Shown here one piece after another: positions 1 to 7,894 of a stretch of 64,000 nt of DNA. Location: assembly GCA_934757275.1 (NCBI GenBank), contig CAKVLN010000004.1, positions 143,503 to 207,502 on the forward strand, in the 5' to 3' direction. Each line of letters begins with the position of its first letter. Positions within the stretch are counted from its first letter, which is position 1. Below the pieces are notes generated by a model. That model was not told the DNA's origin and did no database searches. It saw only the letters and a program-made list of their open reading frames with translations. Origin of the DNA: an uncultured Candidatus Melainabacteria bacterium. GTDB lineage: Bacteria; Cyanobacteriota; Vampirovibrionia; Gastranaerophilales; Gastranaerophilaceae. Position numbers and translations under genes: made by a program.

Positions 1-914
1 CTCTTATGCAAATCAAAATGAATTTGTCAAAGGCTTCAGGTATGGACAATTCGTTGGAAGAGGTTGAAAGCAACTTGATTAGTGCGATTGAAACTTTGAA
101 AGATGTTTCTAGCGAGCTAAGAGAATATTCTTCTCGCTTAGATAATGATGAAGAGCGCATAAATACTATACAAGAGCGACTTTTCTTGCTCGACAAACTT
201 AAACGCAAATATGGCGGAAGTTTAGAAAAAGTTATGGAGCAGGGCGAGAAACTTCGTCAAGAATTGGAAGGAATTGAGTTTTCAACTCAAAATATTGAGG
301 ATTTGGAACTTGAAATCTCTAACTTAAAGACAAATCTTGAAAAAATGGCAGAAGAAATTTCAGAAGAGAGAAAAAATTATGCCAAAGTGCTTTCTGCGCT
401 CATTGTTGAAAAGCTTGAAAAATTGGAACTTCCAAAGGTTAAGTTTGACATCAGTTTTGAGAAAACTGAGCTTACAATTAACGGCTTTGATAAAGTAGAA
501 TTTTTGATTTCTACTAATATTTCAGAAGGCTTAAAACCACTTGCGAAAGTCGCTTCTGGCGGTGAAATTTCAAGAGTTATGCTTGCAATTAAGACAATTT
601 TTGCACAATCAGATAATATTGATACTGTGATTTTCGACGAAATCGATACTGGAATTTCTGGAAAAACCTCGCAAGCGGTTGCAGACGAGGTCAAAGAACT
701 TTCTAAATATATGCAAATAATCATGATTACTCACCAAGCGATTATTGCGTCAAAATCTGACAAACATTTTTATGTTAAAAAGACACAAGATGGTAAAACA
801 AATGTCGATATTTCGGTGCTTGAAGGCGATAAAAAGTTGAAAGCAATTGCTGAACTTGCCGGAGGTGAGGTTACAGAGGAATCTCTAAAATTTGCTCAAA
901 CCTTGATGGCATAG
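1..914 (+). CDS. recN: DNA repair protein RecN, C-terminal part (cut by window start)
   Basis: The reading frame is open to the left window edge, so only about the last 303 residues are seen. They hold a coiled-coil arm followed by the C-terminal half of an SMC-like ABC ATPase: the signature ASGGEISRVMLAIK, the Walker B stretch VIFDEIDTGISG and the switch motif MITHQ. This arrangement is that of RecN, the cytoplasmic protein that tethers DNA ends during double-strand break repair. The N-terminal Walker A half must lie upstream. The ATG at position 6 is internal to the gene and should not be taken as the start. Confidence 0.93.
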   Translation, partial: LMQIKMNLSKASGMDNSLEEVESNLISAIETLKDVSSELREYSSRLDNDEERINTIQERLFLLDKLKRKYGGSLEKVMEQGEKLRQELEGIEFSTQNIEDLELEISNLKTNLEKMAEEISEERKNYAKVLSALIVEKLEKLELPKVKFDISFEKTELTINGFDKVEFLISTNISEGLKPLAKVASGGEISRVMLAIKTIFAQSDNIDTVIFDEIDTGISGKTSQAVADEVKELSKYMQIIMITHQAIIASKSDKHFYVKKTQDGKTNVDISVLEGDKKLKAIAELAGGEVTEESLKFAQTLMA

Positions 915-993
915 TATTTTAAATCTAGCCTTATTGTATTATTGCTAACTTGTTCTGTTTAAGGTATTCTTAAATAAACTTGAGGAGATGGCA

Positions 994-2238
994 ATGACGG
1001 TTATAGAAAAAATTAACGAAATTAACGAAGCATTAAAAGAAATTTTTGATTTTACACAAACTAATGAAACAATCAAATCTGATTTTACAGAATATTTGTC
1101 AACAATTGGTGCAAGAAATATTTCCTTGAACCAAATGGAAAAAATCTTTTTGCCTTACGTTTTTGAACGTAGAATTGCTGGCAAATCAATACTTGATATG
1201 TACAAAGAGGAAAAGGGCGCAAATAGTATTATAGACAAGCTTAATGAGGCTCAAGCGTCTATTTTTGAAATCAAAAAAATTCTTAAAAATGGTTTTGAGT
1301 TGTACAATTTGGTTAATGAAAAAACTTATAAAGTGCTTTCACTTACTAAAATGACAAATTTTAGAGGGGTTTATGCTGGTCAATTCATTGTTGGCAGAAT
1401 TTTTGAACTTGATGGAGAATATTATATTATTGAAATTTCAAGCGTACTTTCGCATTCTCAAAAGGAAGAGGCTTATAGATACGCCGTAATGAAATTGGTT
1501 CAAACTCCACGTTTGTTGTATTTGGACAACTCTGAAAAAGAGGCTGAAATTAAAGCAACCATTGACGAAATGTACCAAAAATTCATTAAGACTTTTGATA
1601 AAGATATAATTTTGACAACTAATAAACACGCTGATGATATAATAGGTGCATTTAATGAAGGCGAAGAAATTGATTTGTCTGACAAGGGTTGCGATATCAC
1701 TGAATACAAGTTTTTCCACGTTAAAGAATTGGATAACAATTATTCAAACTTCTTGGAAAATTCTATGGGCGGTTTTTCTTCGCACAATGAAACTTATGAT
1801 GTTGCAGTAATCTTTGACAAAGAAAATGGACTTTATGCAATTCCTTTCTATGAAACTTTCTGCAAAGTTTTGGAAAACAAAGATAGCGTAGAGAATGCGA
1901 AGGCTTGTGTTGAGTATTTCTTGACAAATGATTCAATTCCAAACACTATATTAGAAAGAGTTTCAACTCAGTATCCAAACTTTATGGAAGTTGTAAATGA
2001 GTTGATGGAAACGAATTATACATTTGAAGAATTAGTTAAAAATTATAAATCTGATTATTTGAAGAATAAAATTTATTCTTCTGCAACAATTTTGTTCTGC
2101 TCAAATGCGTTCTCACAAATTTTTGATTATATTTCAGAACCAAAACCACAAGCACCTGTTGTTACGGAAAAGGTTGGCAGAAACGACCCTTGCCCTTGTG
2201 GTAGCGGTAAGAAATTCAAGAATTGTTGCGGGAAATAG
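994..2238 (+). CDS. SEC-C motif protein of unknown function
   Basis: The product is about 414 residues. The only recognisable part is the C-terminal SEC-C zinc motif ([18 protein letters not shown]), the same CxCx8CC module found at the end of SecA. The rest is unrecognised and mostly helical in character. I prefer the ATG at 994 because GAGGAG at 982-987 is six bases upstream of it; the ATG at 988 would sit directly on that site. The gene stands alone, between recN and a repeat-rich intergenic region. SEC-C probably binds zinc and may mediate ribosome or SecB-like contacts, but the function here is unknown. Confidence 0.8.
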   Translation: MTVIEKINEINEALKEIFDFTQTNETIKSDFTEYLSTIGARNISLNQMEKIFLPYVFERRIAGKSILDMYKEEKGANSIIDKLNEAQASIFEIKKILKNGFELYNLVNEKTYKVLSLTKMTNFRGVYAGQFIVGRIFELDGEYYIIEISSVLSHSQKEEAYRYAVMKLVQTPRLLYLDNSEKEAEIKATIDEMYQKFIKTFDKDIILTTNKHADDIIGAFNEGEEIDLSDKGCDITEYKFFHVKELDNNYSNFLENSMGGFSSHNETYDVAVIFDKENGLYAIPFYETFCKVLENKDSVENAKACVEYFLTNDSIPNTILERVSTQYPNFMEVVNELMETNYTFEELVKNYKSDYLKNKIYSSATILFCSNAFSQIFDYISEPKPQAPVVTEKVGRNDPCPCGSGKKFKNCCGK

Positions 2239-2579
2239 GCGAAAGTTTATATTTGTTTAAGACGAACGTTGCAGTTCATGATAATTTTGATAAAAGGAAA
2301 ATAGTTATTAAAAGGCTGGATTTCTCGGTCTTAATCAGACCTCAAAATGACGCTAACGCCAAACAAGCAAGTTGTGGGTCATTCTGAATGCGATTAGCAT
2401 GAAGAATCCAGCTGATTAGAAACTATATCCGTTTAATCTAAAGTTAATAAAACCCTCCCCCGAGGGAGGGCGTAAACTGCGCTAATTGAACGTCTTTAGT
2501 TCCCTCTCCTTTTATCCCATTTTACATGGAGAGGGTGCCGAAGGCGGGAGAGGGTTTCATTAACTATCACACAACAACC
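2239..2579. repeat. Repeat-rich intergenic region, first part
   Basis: No gene is supported here. The stretch 2312-2424 is an imperfect inverted repeat (GCTGGATT...AATCCAGC) whose 3' half recurs at 12459-12528. Positions 2451-2475 hold a CCCTCCC...GGGAGGG palindrome, and 2501-2560 a second CCCTCTCC...GGAGAGGG palindrome. These look like REP-type or terminator-like elements. Confidence 0.7.
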
Positions 2580-2805
2580 GCACTTCACACCGTGAGCGTG
2601 TGGCGTTTAGCCACGATAGTAAACGTAAGAGTGCAGGCTCTGCCTGCTAGAAAAGAAACAACCGTAAGGTTGTAGGAAACAACGGCGTGCTTTCTCTTTC
2701 TTTTGGTACTTTTGGGGTAAATAAAACTGACTTGTAGTCCCAATACCAGCTTGGAAGTGAAGTGAAAAATCTTTACTTCGCAACAAAAGAGAAAGAAAAG
2801 TACAT
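2580..2805 (+). repeat. 226-base structured dispersed repeat, copy A
   Basis: This segment is repeated nearly identically at 63547-63772. In order it holds a hairpin (GTGGC-GTTTA-GCCAC), a GCAGGC/GCCTGC hairpin, a hairpin with a GTAA loop (ACAACC-GTAA-GGTTGT), a pyrimidine-rich strand and, about 100 bases on, the purine-rich complement ending AAAAGTAC. The first hairpin differs between copies by compensatory changes. Orientation is given by similarity between copies only. Confidence 0.8.
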
Positions 2806-2927
2806 CAAGATTATAGGGGAAAATTTTGAGGCGCACTCCAAAATTTCCCCTCACCACTCTATACAAACTTTGTCCAATATGTTAATATGAATATAAAGTA
2901 TATAACAAGAAGCAACGGGAGCGATAT

Positions 2928-3698
2928 ATGAAAAAGCAAGGCTTTACATTGGCGGAATTTCTTATGACGCTTGGGGTAATCGGTGTTGTGACTGCATTTT
3001 TAATCCCAGCGATAAGCAATGCTATGCCAGACGGAAATAAAACAATGTACCTCAAAACTTATGATACATTATCTGATACAGTTAAAAGTTTGGCGACAAA
3101 TTCAAGGATATACACAGTTTGCGATAACACAAACAACGTTGATTGTTCAGCAAACCCACTTTTGAACGTTCAACGCCCAATTATGTCACCACTTAATCAA
3201 GATGCGAGATATCAAGGTCAAGCGAAACTTTGTAACCTGCTTGCTTTGAGTTTTGGTGTAACTACCGATAACACTTCTTGTACTGCTGATGCATACAATT
3301 ATTCTGATAATACTTTTAAAGACAATTTGTCTTTTATAACCAAAAACGGCATGCAATGGAAGGTAGCACAACAAGTTTACTCAATCGCAGATGGAAATGC
3401 GCAATACCAAACAGATATTTATGTTGATGTAAACGGCAATAAAGGCAATAACTGCTTGTATTCTAATGACTGCCAAAAACCTGATATTTTTAAGTTTATG
3501 GTAGCTGCAAGTGGTGAAGTCGTTCCTGCTGACCCAATGGGTAGAAAATATTTAGAAACAAGGAGTTCTTTGTTGAAGAAAGACGCAGAAATCGATAACC
3601 CTGCGATTTTAGCAAGTTTGGAAGAATATAAAACAGGTTTGAGAAATTTTGTATACTCTCCGTGTTTTGGTGATGTTCAAAGTGGTGATGACGATTGA
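2928..3698 (+). CDS. Type IV pilin-like / pseudopilin protein, N-terminal part
   Basis: The protein begins with a textbook class III prepilin signal: a short basic leader, cleavage before Phe in KQGFTLAEF, Glu at mature position 5, then a hydrophobic helix (about residues 5-30). Such proteins are cut and methylated by prepilin peptidase and assembled into type IV pili or type II secretion pseudopili. The rest has no recognised domain. The frame ends at an acidic GDDD stretch, and a second open frame (+1) continues at once with what reads as the natural C-terminal domain, so the gene is probably frameshifted (see the next entry). GGGAG at 2913-2917 is the likely ribosome site. Confidence 0.75.
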   Translation: MKKQGFTLAEFLMTLGVIGVVTAFLIPAISNAMPDGNKTMYLKTYDTLSDTVKSLATNSRIYTVCDNTNNVDCSANPLLNVQRPIMSPLNQDARYQGQAKLCNLLALSFGVTTDNTSCTADAYNYSDNTFKDNLSFITKNGMQWKVAQQVYSIADGNAQYQTDIYVDVNGNKGNNCLYSNDCQKPDIFKFMVAASGEVVPADPMGRKYLETRSSLLKKDAEIDNPAILASLEEYKTGLRNFVYSPCFGDVQSGDDD

Positions 3699-4101
3699 TA
3701 GTGATCCAAATAGATGTCAAACTGCTCCATCTTTGAACGGCAAACCAGTTATTCGCTCTGATGGATATGTATTTAATTTGAGAAAAACTAACGTTACTGG
3801 CGTATTTGCAGAATGGTTTAATGACTCTTCTGGTAGTTGTACAAATTATAGCAATCAAAAACACTACATGTGGAATCCTGATACTGAAAAGCTTGAAGAA
3901 CTTAATGGCATATATCATACATCAAGTATCGGTAGCAATAACGAGATTTATAATAGATTGAAAGATAAGTCAAGAGCTCCATTTAATTATAGGGGTTTGG
4001 AATTAAAAGTTTCTGATTTTGACGGCACTTATGGTCGTGATGATAGTGGAAACATAATGAGCAATAATAGTAATACTATTACAATCGGTGTTCCTAAGTG
4101 A
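3649..4101 (+). CDS. Probable C-terminal part of the same pilin-like protein, +1 frame
   Basis: This frame overlaps the end of the pilin-like ORF by about 50 bases, has no convincing ribosome site and no signal sequence of its own. Its sequence (SDPNRCQTAPSLNGKPVIRS and onwards, with two Cys) reads as the C-terminal domain of a secreted pseudopilin. Skipping one base at GAT TGA near 3694-3698 would fuse the two as ...GDDD-DSDPNRC... A sequencing or assembly error, a true frameshift mutation, programmed frameshifting, or translational coupling of two proteins are all possible; I cannot tell them apart. Confidence 0.55.
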   Translation: MYTLRVLVMFKVVMTIDSDPNRCQTAPSLNGKPVIRSDGYVFNLRKTNVTGVFAEWFNDSSGSCTNYSNQKHYMWNPDTEKLEELNGIYHTSSIGSNNEIYNRLKDKSRAPFNYRGLELKVSDFDGTYGRDDSGNIMSNNSNTITIGVPK

Positions 4102-4123
4102 TTTTGATGAATTTTAATTTTTG

Positions 4124-4159
4124 TACTCGTTAGTTATTTTTAACTAACGAGTATTTTTT
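4124..4159 (+). terminator. Rho-independent terminator after the pilin-like gene
   Basis: A 13-base perfect stem (TACTCGTTAGTTA, 4124-4136) with a TTTT loop is followed by six T. It ends the pilin-like transcript just before the next promoter. Confidence 0.85.
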
Positions 4160-4168
4160 ATTATTCTC

Positions 4169-4197
4169 TTGACAAAGAATAAAAAATGCTTTATTAT
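4169..4197 (+). promoter_or_regulatory. Sigma70-type promoter of the Cys-rich protein gene
   Basis: TTGACA at 4169-4174 and TATTAT at 4192-4197 are separated by exactly 17 bases. The expected transcription start lies inside the palindrome at 4206-4218. Confidence 0.8.
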
Positions 4198-4220
4198 ATA
4201 CCCGTACCCCGTGGGGGTGT
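4198..4220. promoter_or_regulatory. Candidate CsoR operator
   Basis: ACCCC-GTG-GGGGT (4206-4218) is a GC-rich inverted repeat in AT-rich surroundings, directly downstream of the -10 and over the likely start site. CsoR-family repressors bind G/C-tract palindromes of this type, and a csoR-like gene lies 550 bases downstream. The link is inference. Confidence 0.65.
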
Positions 4221-4247
4221 TCAATAAAAAAAAGAAAGGCGGTATAT

Positions 4248-4523
4248 ATGAACAAATTACTTACAAGTTTATTAGTTTTATCAGCATCGGTAGTATTGTC
4301 TGGCGCAGTATTTGCTTGTGATTGCGGTTGCAACTGTGGTTGTGATTGTGGTGAAAATTGCAAATGCAAGCAAGAATGTTCAAGCGATTGTACTTGTGGT
4401 TGCAAGGAAGGCAAGAGTTGCGAATGTGCTAAACAAGGTTGCGAATGCAAAAAAGAAACTTGCGGTTGCAATAAAAAACATGTGTTCAAGATTTTTAGAA
4501 AATCTAAATGTGAATGCAAGTAG
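4248..4523 (+). CDS. Secreted cysteine-rich, metallothionein-like protein
   Basis: The 91-residue product has a signal peptide (hydrophobic residues 4-23, ending AVFA) and a mature part with 20 Cys among about 68 residues, mostly as CxC and CxCGC clusters, with many Lys. The Cys spacing suggests soft-metal (Cu(I), Zn, Cd) binding; it matches no classical metallothionein family that I recognise. Residue C24 follows the signal directly, so lipidation is possible although the lipobox (VFAC) is poor. GAAAGGCGG precedes the ATG. The strong promoter and CsoR-like operator suggest copper-induced export of a metal-binding peptide. Metal identity is inferred only. Confidence 0.75.
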   Translation: MNKLLTSLLVLSASVVLSGAVFACDCGCNCGCDCGENCKCKQECSSDCTCGCKEGKSCECAKQGCECKKETCGCNKKHVFKIFRKSKCECK

Positions 4524-4773
4524 GGTTTGAGGTTATTAAATTTATTGTTGGGCAGGTATGCCCAACCGACCCGCCAAATACGCTAATTGAACGCATTCGA
4601 CATAAAAAATTATTAAAACGAACTTATTCACTTATTCACCTATTCACTTTCTATCCCCCCACCCCGAAATCAAAGATTTCGACCCTCCCTCAAGGGGCGG
4701 GTAAACCCAACTACTCCTAACAAACGCAGTTCCCACCGCTTCAATTAATAAAAATCAGACAGAAAGGAAAACC
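4524..4773. repeat. Intergenic repeats before csoR
   Basis: This region holds a partial copy of the ATTCAC-repeat family (4603-4652) and, at 4671-4705, a hairpin (CGAAATC-AAA-GATTTCG) followed by a CCCTCCCT...GGGGCGGG palindrome related to the 55-base repeat seen at 12354, 18475 and 44678. No gene is seen. Confidence 0.6.
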
Positions 4774-5049
4774 ATGCACGCAGACAAGAAAAAAATAACG
4801 AGGCTTTTAAAAACCGCACAAGGTCAAATTGACGGACTTATTAAGATGGTCGAAGAAGACAGATATTGTATCGACATAAGCACTCAAATTCTAGCGAGCC
4901 AATCAATTTTGCGCCGTGTTAATTTTGATATACTAAAAGGTCATTTTGAGCACTGTATTCGTGAATCTCTAATGCAAGATGACGAGGCAGAAAAGGATAA
5001 AAAAATCAGCGAACTTGTTGCAGTGTTGGATAAAATTCTAAGACAATAG
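4774..5049 (+). CDS. csoR: CsoR/RcnR-family metal-sensing transcriptional repressor
   Basis: The 91-residue all-helical protein has the family core (KITRLLKTAQGQIDGLIKM) and the Cu(I) triad at the expected spacing: Cys32, His57 and Cys61 (C-x24-H-x3-C). This is the CsoR arrangement rather than the Ni/Co RcnR one. CsoR tetramers release their GC-rich operators when Cu(I) binds. The candidate operator lies before the Cys-rich gene upstream, so the two probably form one copper-response unit. No copper ATPase is next to it. AAAGGAAAA precedes the start codon. Confidence 0.85.
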   Translation: MHADKKKITRLLKTAQGQIDGLIKMVEEDRYCIDISTQILASQSILRRVNFDILKGHFEHCIRESLMQDDEAEKDKKISELVAVLDKILRQ

Positions 5050-5056
5050 TTGGTTA

Positions 5057-5073
5057 TTGGGGCAAAACCCCAA
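5057..5073. terminator. Hairpin between convergent genes
   Basis: TTGGGG-CAAAA-CCCCAA lies between the end of csoR and the end of the convergent gene. It has only a weak T tract. Confidence 0.45.
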
Positions 5074-5086
5074 CCCACTTTTCTAC

Positions 5087-6586
5087 TTACGCCAAATGCT
5101 TTTTGCTCTTATGCTCCGTAACTTTTGCATTCAACATTGGAAGTAGAATGCCTAAAGTAATTGCAGAGTAGGCAATACCAGCACCTTGCGCCAAATTCAC
5201 CTTCCACATATTCTTCTTAGCAAATTCCTTGCCCTTAGAAGCTATTTCATTATGACTTTTTAGCGTCATGTCTTTAAGCCAGTGTTTTAGACCTTTACCT
5301 TTTTTTGTATAATTAAATAAATCTTCACCTTTTTTATCCAAGAGATTTGCAACGCCTTTTGCTGCGAAACCACCAAATACAAGCCAGTTAAGGAAGCCTA
5401 AGTAATCTCTTGTCATAGATTCTCTCAATTCTGTTCCGTTATCTGCTGCCATAAATCTTCCTACAATATTTGCAGCGTAAACAGTTTTAATAGCATTTCC
5501 ACTTGTAATTGGACCTGTAAATTCAAGTTTTTTGGCGAATTGTTTTGAATTTTTAACTCCCATTACACTTAGCACCATTCCCACCATAAGTGCGCTAGCA
5601 CTAAGCTTTTTAAGCCATAACATATTGTCTTTTTTCTTTTCGCCTCTAAAGGTTGAAGTGAAATCAACATCACCAACAAACCCTTTTTTGCCTGTTCTTT
5701 TTTCAGTAATTTTTCTGTTAATAAATTGGTTTGTCAAACCCAAAACGCTTGCACCAGCAATTGCTCCAAATGCTTTTGTTTTGTTCACTTTAGAAATTCT
5801 TTGCAAAATCTTTTTGGCGTCTTTTCCACCATTAACACCAAAAACATCTTTCCCCATATCGTGAGCGTCACGCAAAATATTGTCCAACCTTGCAGACAAT
5901 TTGTTGCCTTTGATATTCAATTCGATATCACGTTCTGCGCCAAGTGCGTTTGTTAGTCGTTTTTCCATTATTGAAAGTACGTTATTTTTGTCGCTTTCTG
6001 CAATATTTTTGTCTTCAATAATTTGGCTCATCGTATTTACAAAACCGTCTTTTGAAGTCAATTTGTTCTGAATATCTTTGTATTTGTTATCCTTCCACTC
6101 GATATTTTTCCACTTTTCTTCGTCAATCCATTCGATTTTTTTCCAATTAATATCTTTAAATTGATTTATTTTATATCCATCACGTCCAGAAAGATTTTCA
6201 AAAACATTTTGAGAGTATTTTTTTGTGTTACCTTCCCAAGCTGCTTCAAGAGTATCCATAGAATCCTTTGTAAACCAATGATTAGGATTGATTTTTACTT
6301 CACCTTGATTAGCCATAAATCTTGCAATCCATTTTGCAAAAATTCCAGCAGCAAGACAGTTAATAAAAGTACCACTGATTTCTCTAAAAAAAGTTTCTGC
6401 GCCAGCATACTGGTTACGGTTTTTTGTGTCATAATAAGCTCTTGGAATTACCATTGCACCGACATCTAAGCCGACTGCGTTAACCATTTCATTCATGTCA
6501 CAAGTACGCAAAAGTCCTGTCACTGCGCCATCAAGTGGGCCTCTAAAATTTACATTGCTATTTATATTATTATATATTTTCATCAT
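5087..6586 (-). CDS. Lineage-specific membrane protein with N-terminal NFRG motif
   Basis: The 499-residue protein is not recognised. It opens with an Asn-rich stretch and NVNFRG (residues 11-16), a pattern shared by other proteins in this window. Several hydrophobic segments are visible: near residue 80 (CLAAGIFAKW), 275 (FGAIAGASVLGL), 330 (ALMVGMVLSVMGV), 400 (FLNWLVFGGFAA) and 475 (YSAITLGILLPML), separated by Lys-rich soluble parts. It may be a secreted or inner-membrane protein. AGGGATAA precedes the ATG pair. Upstream lies a promoter, a 130-base leader and a terminator-like hairpin. Confidence 0.7.
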   Translation of the reverse strand: MMKIYNNINSNVNFRGPLDGAVTGLLRTCDMNEMVNAVGLDVGAMVIPRAYYDTKNRNQYAGAETFFREISGTFINCLAAGIFAKWIARFMANQGEVKINPNHWFTKDSMDTLEAAWEGNTKKYSQNVFENLSGRDGYKINQFKDINWKKIEWIDEEKWKNIEWKDNKYKDIQNKLTSKDGFVNTMSQIIEDKNIAESDKNNVLSIMEKRLTNALGAERDIELNIKGNKLSARLDNILRDAHDMGKDVFGVNGGKDAKKILQRISKVNKTKAFGAIAGASVLGLTNQFINRKITEKRTGKKGFVGDVDFTSTFRGEKKKDNMLWLKKLSASALMVGMVLSVMGVKNSKQFAKKLEFTGPITSGNAIKTVYAANIVGRFMAADNGTELRESMTRDYLGFLNWLVFGGFAAKGVANLLDKKGEDLFNYTKKGKGLKHWLKDMTLKSHNEIASKGKEFAKKNMWKVNLAQGAGIAYSAITLGILLPMLNAKVTEHKSKKHLA

Positions 6587-6596
6587 TTATCCCTAT

Positions 6597-6628
6597 AAAA
6601 AAAGTCTTGTTAAATTAACAAGACTTTT
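6597..6628 (-). terminator. Terminator-like hairpin just before the 6586 gene
   Basis: A perfect 14-base inverted repeat (AAAAGTCTTGTTAA / TTAACAAGACTTTT) around one central base is followed on the minus strand by a run of T, then at once by the ribosome site of the 6586 gene. It could end the murG transcript or act as an attenuator. Confidence 0.75.
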
Positions 6629-6672
6629 CAAAACTTTAACTAACAACCAATTCGCATTAAAATCTTTCCAAG

Positions 6673-6729
6673 TCACGACTGAAACTTAGATGATGAGGAA
6701 CTTGAGTTGTTATAATAAAAATTGTTCAT
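6673..6729 (-). CDS. Possible 18-residue leader peptide with six Ser codons
   Basis: The frame reads MNNFYYNNSSSSSSKFQS and stops. Its ATG coincides with the expected start of transcription from the promoter at 6736-6765, so it would be translated from a leaderless mRNA. The position, between a promoter and a terminator hairpin ahead of a gene, is that of an attenuation leader. Expression is unproven. Confidence 0.35.
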   Translation of the reverse strand: MNNFYYNNSSSSSSKFQS

Positions 6730-6735
6730 AGGCTT

Positions 6736-6765
6736 AGTATACAATTTTTGCTACGAGCTTGTCAA
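6736..6765 (-). promoter_or_regulatory. Promoter of the attenuator-like leader
   Basis: On the minus strand TTGACA (6765-6760) and TATACT (6741-6736) are separated by 18 bases. Transcription should begin near 6729. Confidence 0.75.
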
Positions 6766-6784
6766 GTAATCCAGTGGACAATGT

Positions 6785-7894
6785 TTACAAACTCTTTAAC
6801 AATCCAACAATTTCTTCTGCTGCGTCGAATTTTGCAAGATGAGAGGCGTTTTGTTTAAGATAATTCATCTTAATTGGGTTTTCTAAAAGTTCTACAACGC
6901 TTTCTCTCAAACGATTTGGTTCCAATTCTTTATCCTCTATATAAACGCAAGCACCCATTTCTAACAAGTATTTTGCGTTAATTCTTTGGTGATTTGCTGC
7001 TGCATAAGGATATGGAACTAAAATTGGCGCAGCATCAGACGCACAGATTTCTGAAAGGCTTAGAGAACCTGCTCTTGAAACCACAATATCACTAGATTTC
7101 AGAACTGAAATCATATCATCAAAATAAGGTTTTACAATCAAGTTCTTGTCCTGTTCAAACGCAGGATAAATTTGTTGCAACCTTTCTGTAACTTCTGCAA
7201 AATTCTTTTTACCAGTCTGGAAAATCACTTGCAAATTTCTCTCTTGAGAAAATTCCTTTAAAAGCTCAATTGTAGTATTATTAATAGATTTTGCACCTTG
7301 AGAACCGCCCATTATACAAAGTGTCAAGCGATTTTCCAATCCCATATTAGCTTTAGCCTCTGCCTTCGTCATAGTTCTAAAGCCTGCTCTTATTGGGTTT
7401 CCAGTAATAACAGTGTGCTTATTTGGAATATATTTTTTTGCTTTTTCAAACGCCAAAGTAACGTATTTTGCACGTTTTGAAAGTTTTCTAGTAACAAGCC
7501 CTGGCATAGCGTCGCAATCGTGCATTATGTAAGGAGTTTTAGTAATTCTGCAAGCAAAAATCATTGGCGCAGAAACATAACCACCTGTTGCAAATACCGC
7601 ATCGGGTTTATATTTTTTGATATATCTTACTGAGCGTAAAATTGCCTTAACCAATTTCACACCCCAAATAAAAAATTTTGGGTTAAGTTTTCGTGGCATA
7701 CCAGAAACACTTACATGCAAAAACTTGTAGCCTTTTTTAGATGCAAGTTCAAATTCCATATTGCGTTTGTTTCCGACATAATAAACCTTTGCTCCACTTT
7801 CTGTTAGTGTATCTGCTACTGCCATTGCAGGATAAATGTGTCCACCAGTGCCACCACCAGTTACGAAATAATTGCTATTGTATACTTCTGACAT
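6785..7894 (-). CDS. murG: UDP-GlcNAc--MurNAc-pentapeptide undecaprenyl transferase MurG
   Basis: The 369-residue GT28 glycosyltransferase adds GlcNAc to lipid I at the inner face of the membrane, making lipid II. The N-terminal GGGTGGHIYPA loop, the central HDCDAMPG region, IMGGSQGA at the start of the C-terminal domain and the VSRAGSLSLSEI donor-site motif are all present. I use the ATG at 7894; the upstream TTG at 7906 is an alternative. The start overlaps the end of ftsW by 20 bases, indicating translational coupling in murD-ftsW-murG. Confidence 0.95.
   Translation of the reverse strand: MSEVYNSNYFVTGGGTGGHIYPAMAVADTLTESGAKVYYVGNKRNMEFELASKKGYKFLHVSVSGMPRKLNPKFFIWGVKLVKAILRSVRYIKKYKPDAVFATGGYVSAPMIFACRITKTPYIMHDCDAMPGLVTRKLSKRAKYVTLAFEKAKKYIPNKHTVITGNPIRAGFRTMTKAEAKANMGLENRLTLCIMGGSQGAKSINNTTIELLKEFSQERNLQVIFQTGKKNFAEVTERLQQIYPAFEQDKNLIVKPYFDDMISVLKSSDIVVSRAGSLSLSEICASDAAPILVPYPYAAANHQRINAKYLLEMGACVYIEDKELEPNRLRESVVELLENPIKMNYLKQNASHLAKFDAAEEIVGLLKSL

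Noticed and set aside
2585..2866. Minus-strand ORF of 93 codons, similar to one at 63512-63709
   Set aside because: The similarity comes from the 226-base structured repeat; there is no ribosome site and the two frames share only the repeat.
4312..4530. Plus-strand ORF in another frame of the Cys-rich gene
   Set aside because: It is a shadow of the repetitive TGT/TGC codons, without ribosome site or family.
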